A stretch of DNA of 10,317 nt from CAMDMI01 sp044359055. Lineage in GTDB: Bacteria; Bacteroidota; Bacteroidia; Cytophagales; Flexibacteraceae. The stretch's first letter is position 1. Each line of letters starts with the position of its first letter. The position numbers and the translations under genes are program-made. Of this stretch, positions 5,987-10,317 are shown piece after piece. The stretch is from NCBI GenBank assembly GCA_044359055.1, contig JBIKMV010000099.1:1-10317 (forward strand). The letters run 5' to 3'. The notes under the pieces are model-generated. The model ran no database searches. It was given only the letters and a program-made list of their open reading frames with translations, and was not told the origin of the DNA.

Positions 5987-6201
5987 TATTTAAATCCAAA
6001 TTAAAGGCTTTTTTCGTTTCAGGTACATTGGCTTTCGGGTTTCAATTCACCTATCTTATCCTCTTTATCCTCTCATCCACTCTTTATAAACCGGAAAACT
6101 GTACAAAGCCTTCGGGTAAGCCCCTGTTTTGGAAAGGATTTTTGGAAATTGGTTTTGGGTGGAAAACCTGCCTTACAATAAGGTATTCAGGAATAATTTT
6201 T
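5987..6201. other. Spacer between mntA copy 2 and fabH
   Basis: 215 bp without a supported gene. It contains a weak hairpin after the fabH stop (CCTTA-CAA-TAAGG, 6171-6183), the degenerate repeat R3 and a short pyrimidine-rich repetition (TTATCCTCTTTATCCTC near 6055-6072). No strong terminator separates fabH from the island. Confidence 0.55.
6102..6143 (-). repeat. Possible degenerate third copy (R3) of the R1/R2 repeat
   Basis: TACAAAGCCTTC at the left end and GGAAAGGA near the right align without gaps to R1 at about 28 of 42 positions, in the same orientation. It lies upstream of mntA copy 2, which would bracket the second module as R1 and R2 bracket the first. It does not preserve the stop codon or the peptide, so this is a weak call resting largely on an 11-base match and its position. 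Confidence 0.3.
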
Positions 6202-7203
6202 CTACCACCGCATCAGATTGCTGCCCCATGTAAAACCGGAGCCAAAGGCTGTAAGACAAATCAGCATGCCTTCTTTTATCCTGCCGGCCTGCCAGGCTTC
6301 GCTCAATGCTATGGGAATAGAAGCGGCCGTGGTATTGCCGTATTTTTCAATGTTGGAAACCACTTTCTCATCGGGCAGGCCCAGTTTGTCCTTTACATAT
6401 TGGGTAATGCGCAGGTTGGCCTGATGGGGAACGAGCAGGTCAAGGTCCGTTTGCGAAAAACCGTTTTTCTCCAGAATGGCCAGGGTTACTTCCGGGAATC
6501 GCTGCACGGCATGCTTAAAAACCTGATTGCCATTCATATACGGCTTGGTTTCTTCAGGATGCAGGGCCAGATCGGCCATATGGCGAAAGGGCCGGCTGCT
6601 GCCTGGGTCTTTTAAAATCAACTCTTCGGCAAATCGCCCGTCGGAAAACAAAAGGCTGTCTATCAGCCCTCTGTCTTTCTCTTCCGAACGCTTCATGAGC
6701 AGGGCTCCCGCTCCATCGCCGAAAATGACGGCCATACCACGGCCCTCGGTACTGATATCGAGTGCGGAAGATTGAATCTCAGCCCCCACCACCAAAATAT
6801 TCTGATAAACACCGGTCCTGATATATTGATCGGCCATAGAGACGGCATACACAAAGCCGGTACACTGATTCCGGATATCGAAAGCGGGTATGGGCCCGAG
6901 GTTAAGCTCCCGCTGCAGCAATACCCCAGACCCCGGAAAATAGTAGTCGGGGGTGATGGTGGCAAATACTATGCAATCGATGGCAGAGGCTTCCATGCCT
7001 GCATTTTCCAGGGCCATTCGGCTCGCTTTGGCCGCCATATTGGCCACGGTGTCCACGCCGGGTTCGTACCATCTGCGCTCTTTTATGCCGGTCCTCTCTG
7101 TAATCCAGGCATCGCTGGTATCCATCAGCCGGGAGAGATATTCGTTGGTAATCACCCTTTCAGGTGTGAAATGGCCGGTGCCGGCAATACGGGATTTGAA
7201 CAT
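6202..7203 (-). CDS. fabH: 3-oxoacyl-ACP synthase III (FabH-type ketoacyl synthase)
   Basis: Starts fatty acid synthesis by condensing an acyl-CoA, usually acetyl-CoA, with malonyl-ACP in the cytoplasm. 333 residues from ATG at 7203, the family's normal length. The frame stays open upstream to 7392, but that extension lacks the family start, whereas MFKSRIAGTGHFTPERVITN is a typical KAS III beginning. Catalytic triad: C114 in RNQCTGFVYA, H260 in VPHQANLRI and N290 in EKYGNTTAASIPIAL. Other conserved blocks are DAWITERTGIKERRW (31-45) and FGDGAGALL (161-169). RNQCTG replaces the more usual Ala-Cys-Ala-Gly context of housekeeping FabH, so a paralogue with another primer preference is possible. 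No other fab or plsX gene is adjacent. Divergent from the TonB-domain gene. Confidence 0.92.
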   Translation of the reverse strand: MFKSRIAGTGHFTPERVITNEYLSRLMDTSDAWITERTGIKERRWYEPGVDTVANMAAKASRMALENAGMEASAIDCIVFATITPDYYFPGSGVLLQRELNLGPIPAFDIRNQCTGFVYAVSMADQYIRTGVYQNILVVGAEIQSSALDISTEGRGMAVIFGDGAGALLMKRSEEKDRGLIDSLLFSDGRFAEELILKDPGSSRPFRHMADLALHPEETKPYMNGNQVFKHAVQRFPEVTLAILEKNGFSQTDLDLLVPHQANLRITQYVKDKLGLPDEKVVSNIEKYGNTTAASIPIALSEAWQAGRIKEGMLICLTAFGSGFTWGSNLMRW

Positions 7204-7238
7204 GGCGCAAAGTAAAATGAGGGAGCAAAATAGGATTT

Positions 7239-7246
7239 CAAAAGTA
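7239..7246 (-). promoter_or_regulatory. Candidate -7 box for fabH
   Basis: On the minus strand TACTTTTG matches TANNTTTG exactly and lies 35 bp before the fabH start. No clear TTG was found at the -33 position. It is part of a 12-bp inverted repeat shared with the promoter of the divergent gene. Confidence 0.4.
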
Positions 7247-7295
7247 AGAAAGCCGCCGTTTGTCTTTTTTGATTCCCGAATTTTTCCGGAATCTT

Positions 7296-7303
7296 TACTT
7301 TTG
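7296..7303 (+). promoter_or_regulatory. Candidate -7 box for the TonB-domain gene
   Basis: TACTTTTG, an exact TANNTTTG match 22 bp before the ATG at 7326. A TTG at 7269-7271 lies 24 bp upstream, slightly longer than the usual spacing. It mirrors the fabH box. Confidence 0.45.
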
Positions 7304-7325
7304 AAAATCAACAGACACGCAGCAA

Positions 7326-8033
7326 ATGCCCAAAGGCTTACTTTATTTCGGTACATTTTGTCTCGCTCTGCTCCTGACACGGGGCACTGCATCTGCCCAG
7401 AGTTTTGAGGTAGTCAATGGCGATACCATCAACCGCACCGACGAAAAAGGCCGCAAACATGGCCTCTGGAAATACTGGGACAACAACCTCTCTCTTGCCA
7501 TGGTCTGCCATTACAACAACGACAACCCGGCAGGCAAACTCATTTACTATCAGAAAAACCGAACCATTCTGGAACTGGAACCCCTGAAGGGCAAAAAAGA
7601 AATTGTATGGCGCTACTTTGGCAGCGGGCAACTTGTGCAGGGCAAACTTCGCAAGGGGAAAAAGGATTTTGAATTCATCAATGTGAAAGGCAAAAAACTG
7701 AAAAAATCTGAAATTCAGATCATTACTTCTCTCATGGAACTGGATGCCTCCTACAGGGGCGGCTTCTACGAGTTGTTTCAGTATTTCAGAAACAACATCC
7801 GATATCCGGAATCTTCGGAAAAGGACCGCAAGCAGGGCATTGTAGAAATTGCCTTTGTGGTAAAGGAAAACGGGGAAATCGGTGAAGTGAAGCTCCTTTC
7901 GGGATTTGATAAGGAGTGCAATGAGGCGGCTTTGGAATGTGTGCGCACCATGCCCCGCTGGAGACCGGCCACCAAGATGGGCTACGCCTTTGAAAGTACG
8001 GTGAAGGTGCCGGTAGAATTCAAAACCTTCTGA
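7326..8033 (+). CDS. Secreted protein with MORN-like repeats and TonB C-terminal domain
   Basis: 235 residues. Residues 1-24 are a Sec signal peptide with probable cleavage after ASA. Residues about 32-115 have MORN-like repeats: GDTINRTDEKGRKHGLWKYW, then similar strands ending in Y or W (HYNNDNPAGKLIYY, WRYFGSGQLVQGKL). Residues about 145-233 are a TonB C-terminal domain (PF03544 type): FRNNIRYPESSEKDRKQG, then IVEIAFVVKENGEIGEVKLLSG, and MPRWRPATKMG before VKVPVEF. There is no transmembrane anchor besides the signal peptide and no Pro-rich spanning region, so it is not a classical TonB and probably acts free in the periplasm. Its partner is unknown. Bacteroidota carry many such unanchored TonB-domain proteins. 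Its stop is 6 bp from that of queA on the other strand. Confidence 0.87.
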   Translation: MPKGLLYFGTFCLALLLTRGTASAQSFEVVNGDTINRTDEKGRKHGLWKYWDNNLSLAMVCHYNNDNPAGKLIYYQKNRTILELEPLKGKKEIVWRYFGSGQLVQGKLRKGKKDFEFINVKGKKLKKSEIQIITSLMELDASYRGGFYELFQYFRNNIRYPESSEKDRKQGIVEIAFVVKENGEIGEVKLLSGFDKECNEAALECVRTMPRWRPATKMGYAFESTVKVPVEFKTF

Positions 8034-8039
8034 GAAAAA

Positions 8040-9230
8040 TCAGGGCATCAGAAAAGAACTGTCGCCATAGCTGAGAAAGCGGTACCGGTTCGACAACGCG
8101 GCCTCGTAAACCTTCCTCCAGTTTTCTCCGATGAAGGAAGAAACCAAAACCATCAGAGTGGATTTGGGCTGATGAAAGTTGGTAATCAGGCCTTTCACAA
8201 TCCGGTAATCGTAGCCGGGCATGAGGTACAGGCGGGTAGAGAACCGGAGTGCTTCCAGATTTTCGGCTTCCATCCATCCGGCCAAAGCCATGCACAGTTC
8301 TCTGTACCCCGTGCTGCGGTCGGCCCATTCGTATGGCTGTTCGGTTTCCAGATTTTCGGGAAATGCACCTGTATTCATCCACTGTGTGCCCAGCCAGTAC
8401 AGCGATTCCAGAGAGCGGATGGAAGTGGTGCCCACTGCCACCACAGGCCCCTGATGGGTACCAAGCCGGAGCAGTACCTCTCTGGAAATCACCACTTTCT
8501 CGGGGTGCATTTCGTGTCCGGCCACTTTCTCCGATTTCATAGGCTTGAAGGTGCCCAGGCCCACATGCAGGGTGAGTTCGGCCATGGCTAGGTTTTTCTG
8601 CCGCAGCCTGTCGAGTACACTTTCTGTAAAGTGCAGTCCGGCAGTGGGGGCTGCTATGGCGCCCTCGTTTTTGGCATACACTGTCTGATAATTCTGCTTG
8701 TCGCTATCTTCGGCTTCGCGGTTCAGATACGGTGGTATGGGCATTTCTCCCATGAGCGACAGCACTTCATAGAATCCGAGTTTTTCGGGTTTCCAGGAAA
8801 GCAGTATTTCATCCCTATCGCGGTTGTGCCAGCGGGCCTCCAGTTCCAGGTTTTCCTTGCCCTCAGACCGGCTGATGCGCAGCACTTCTCCTTCGTGCCA
8901 TTTCTTTTTGTTTCCTACCATACAAGTCCACACCCAGCCGGGATGCTGATTTTCAGCATCATATACCCGATCGAGCACCATCAGTTCGATCCAGGCACCG
9001 GTTTCTTTCTGAAAATGAAGCCTTGCCGGAACCACTTTGGTATTGTTGAAAACCAGCAGGGCATCCGAAGGGAGCAGGTCCGGTATTTCCCTGAAAATAT
9101 GATGCGTTATCCGACCGGATTGATATACCAGTAAGCGGGAAGCATCCCGCTCTTCCAATGGAAAGCGGGCAATGGCAGCATCGGGCAGGTCGTAGTCGAA
9201 ATCAGAAACTTTTAGTTCTAAACGGTTCAT
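8040..9230 (-). CDS. queA: tRNA preQ1(34) S-adenosylmethionine ribosyltransferase-isomerase
   Basis: Transfers and isomerises the ribosyl group of S-adenosylmethionine onto 7-aminomethyl-7-deazaguanine at the tRNA wobble position, giving epoxyqueuosine, the penultimate step of queuosine synthesis. 396 residues, slightly longer than the roughly 350-residue proteobacterial form. Signature blocks in order: FPLEERDASRLLVY (23-36), FNNTKVVPARL (61-71), YQTVYAKNEGAIAAPTAGLH (181-200), HVGLGTFKP (222-230), VAVGTTSIRSLES (264-276), TNFHQPKSTLMVLVSSF (350-366) and YGDSSFLMP at the end. Residues 282-320 (GTQWMNTGAFPENLE onwards) contribute to the extra length. All conserved blocks appear intact. No other queuosine gene is adjacent. 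Convergent with the TonB-domain gene and divergent from the cyclotransferase gene; no clean promoter box was seen. Confidence 0.95.
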   Translation of the reverse strand: MNRLELKVSDFDYDLPDAAIARFPLEERDASRLLVYQSGRITHHIFREIPDLLPSDALLVFNNTKVVPARLHFQKETGAWIELMVLDRVYDAENQHPGWVWTCMVGNKKKWHEGEVLRISRSEGKENLELEARWHNRDRDEILLSWKPEKLGFYEVLSLMGEMPIPPYLNREAEDSDKQNYQTVYAKNEGAIAAPTAGLHFTESVLDRLRQKNLAMAELTLHVGLGTFKPMKSEKVAGHEMHPEKVVISREVLLRLGTHQGPVVAVGTTSIRSLESLYWLGTQWMNTGAFPENLETEQPYEWADRSTGYRELCMALAGWMEAENLEALRFSTRLYLMPGYDYRIVKGLITNFHQPKSTLMVLVSSFIGENWRKVYEAALSNRYRFLSYGDSSFLMP

Positions 9231-9333
9231 TCAGAGATGATTATGAAGAAAAAGCACAAAAGCCAAAACTTTTTGGGCCTGCAAAATTCCTGATTAAAAA
9301 GGAAAGGACATATTTGAAGCTGAAATTTTTGGT
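9231..9333. other. Divergent spacer between queA and the cyclotransferase gene
   Basis: 103 bp that should contain both start regions. The best box for queA is GAATTTTG (minus strand, within CTGCAAAATTCCTG), one base off TANNTTTG. The best for the plus-strand gene is CATATTTG near 9310-9317, also one base off. Neither is strong enough to call. Confidence 0.4.
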
Positions 9334-10317
9334 ATGAAGTTGCCCCGGTTCCTTTTTGCAATTCTTGGCATTGGCCTTCTGCCTGCCTGTCAATGCGGTC
9401 AGAATAAGCCTGAATCTGCCTTGCCTGATGACCTTTTGAGCAAAAGGGCATTTTTTACATTCGAGCCGGTTCTCTCTCCGCAGCCTGCAGGCCGCGAAAT
9501 CAGCTTTGCTTTTTCCTTTTCAGATAGCAGCCGGATACCGGATTCGCTGATTTACAGGATCGACAATAAGCAGACCGGAAAGCATAAGTTGCAAGGAGAT
9601 TTTTCGTTTCAGTATATCTGGAACTCGGCCGGGGCGGTGTGCGGCGGGCATCAGTTTACGGTAGAAGCCTGGAAAAATGGCAAAATGATGGAAAATGCGG
9701 GACAAGAAATTTTTCTAAGTTCTGATATCGAACCTGAAATGTATGGCTATGAGGTAGTAAAAAGCTTGCCTCACGAGGGCAGCTCTTTTACGCAGGGTCT
9801 GGAGTGGAAGGGCAATCTTCTCTTTGAAGGCACCGGCCTGAATGGCAAATCGGCCCTCATGCAGGTAGACCCGCAGACCGGCAAGGCCATTCAAAAGATT
9901 GCGCTGGGGCAGGAGTATTTCGGTGAGGGCATCACCATTATGGGCAATATGCTGTATCAGATTACCTGGCAAAACAAAAAAGGCTTTGTGTATACCCTTC
10001 CGGAACTGAAAAAGACACAGGATTTTTCCTATGCCACTGAGGGCTGGGGCCTGAGTTCCTGGAAAGGCGACCTGATCATGACCGACGGCAGCAATCGCCT
10101 CTACTTTCTTGATGCTCAGAACTTTCAGACCAAAAAGAGTATTCAGATCTGGGACCGCAAAAGTCCGGTTTCGCAGCTCAATGAACTGGAATCTGCAGAG
10201 GGGGGAATCTGGGCCAACAAATATACCACCGATACCCTGGTGAAATTCGACCCCGAAACAGGGAAAGTACTGGCCTATCTGGATCTTTCGGGGCTGCTGA
10301 AAAAGGAAGATGAAACC
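9334..10317 (+). CDS. Glutaminyl-peptide cyclotransferase lipoprotein, partial (3' end beyond right edge)
   Basis: Converts N-terminal glutamine of peptides or proteins to pyroglutamate with release of ammonia, in the bacterial/plant five-bladed beta-propeller family (PF05096). The first 328 codons are present; the last few tens of residues are likely missing. Residues 1-19 are a lipoprotein signal ending LLPAC (C19), so it should be anchored outside the inner membrane. Residues about 20-125 are an N-terminal region of unknown fold. The propeller begins near residue 130 (YGYEVVKSLPHEGSSFTQGL) and keeps the family's landmarks: SFTQGLEW, FEGTGLNGKSAL, YFGEGITI, EGWGLSSW, MTDGSNRLYFLD and LNELESAEGGIWANKY with TTDTLVKFDPETGKV. 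The start is fixed by the signal peptide. Bacteroidota often export this enzyme, which fits N-terminal Gln cyclisation of secreted proteins. Confidence 0.9.
   Translation, partial: MKLPRFLFAILGIGLLPACQCGQNKPESALPDDLLSKRAFFTFEPVLSPQPAGREISFAFSFSDSSRIPDSLIYRIDNKQTGKHKLQGDFSFQYIWNSAGAVCGGHQFTVEAWKNGKMMENAGQEIFLSSDIEPEMYGYEVVKSLPHEGSSFTQGLEWKGNLLFEGTGLNGKSALMQVDPQTGKAIQKIALGQEYFGEGITIMGNMLYQITWQNKKGFVYTLPELKKTQDFSYATEGWGLSSWKGDLIMTDGSNRLYFLDAQNFQTKKSIQIWDRKSPVSQLNELESAEGGIWANKYTTDTLVKFDPETGKVLAYLDLSGLLKKEDET

Noticed and set aside
4196..6143. Integron-like attC sites or a CRISPR array as an explanation for the repeats
   Set aside because: The repeats are nearly 1 kb apart with genes between them, they lack the GTTRRRY/RYYYAAC core sites of attC, and no integrase or cas gene is present.
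6028..6615. Plus-strand frame spanning the fabH 3' end
   Set aside because: Two thirds of it is antisense to catalytic parts of fabH and nothing in it resembles a known protein.
7204..7392. 63-residue N-terminal extension of fabH
   Set aside because: It would overlap the divergent gene and its promoter, and it has no similarity to KAS III. The start at 7203 gives the normal family N-terminus and length.
9227..9451. 74-codon minus-strand frame between queA and the cyclotransferase gene
   Set aside because: It overlaps the lipoprotein signal region of the cyclotransferase on the other strand and has no domain or plausible start context.

Overview
The window looks like the chromosome of a Bacteroidota bacterium. 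The protein sequences have that flavour: a PolA beginning MKKLFLIDAMALIYRAHFAF, an unanchored protein with a TonB C-terminal domain, and a secreted NUC-family endonuclease with a lipoprotein signal. No convincing Shine-Dalgarno sequences precede the starts. Several genes are instead preceded by a TANNTTTG box, the -7 element typical of this phylum. No rRNA, tRNA, CRISPR array or intact insertion sequence was seen.

Layout from left to right: (1) 1-2460, minus strand, the first 820 codons of DNA polymerase I (polA), cut by the window edge before its last catalytic motif. (2) 2461-2776, a divergent spacer holding a short palindrome and a 20-bp imperfect tandem repeat. (3) 2777-4120, plus strand, a lipoprotein DNA/RNA non-specific endonuclease with an intact active site, followed by a strong hairpin terminator (4144-4177). 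(4) 4196-6143, a visibly AT-richer accessory island on the minus strand. It has two successive MNT/HEPN (mntA-hepT) toxin-antitoxin modules. Both nucleotidyltransferase antitoxin genes are intact and both hepT toxin genes are broken: one by a single in-frame TAG, the other by an insertion of about 120 bp that contains a 34-bp perfect palindrome. Short direct repeats flank the modules; on the minus strand two of them read as the same C-terminal peptide ending in a stop. (5) 6202-7203, minus strand, a FabH-type ketoacyl-ACP synthase III. (6) 7326-8033, plus strand, a secreted MORN-like/TonB C-terminal-domain protein, divergent from fabH, the two genes having mirror-image -7 boxes. (7) 8040-9230, minus strand, queA for queuosine tRNA modification, convergent with (6) with only 6 bp between the stops. 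(8) 9334-10317, plus strand, the start of a lipoprotein glutaminyl-peptide cyclotransferase, cut by the right edge.

The housekeeping genes (polA, fabH, queA) do not form one pathway or operon; they surround a degenerating toxin-antitoxin island. The most interesting part is 4196-6143: a small array of MNT/HEPN modules delimited by direct repeats, where decay has hit only the toxin half of each module.
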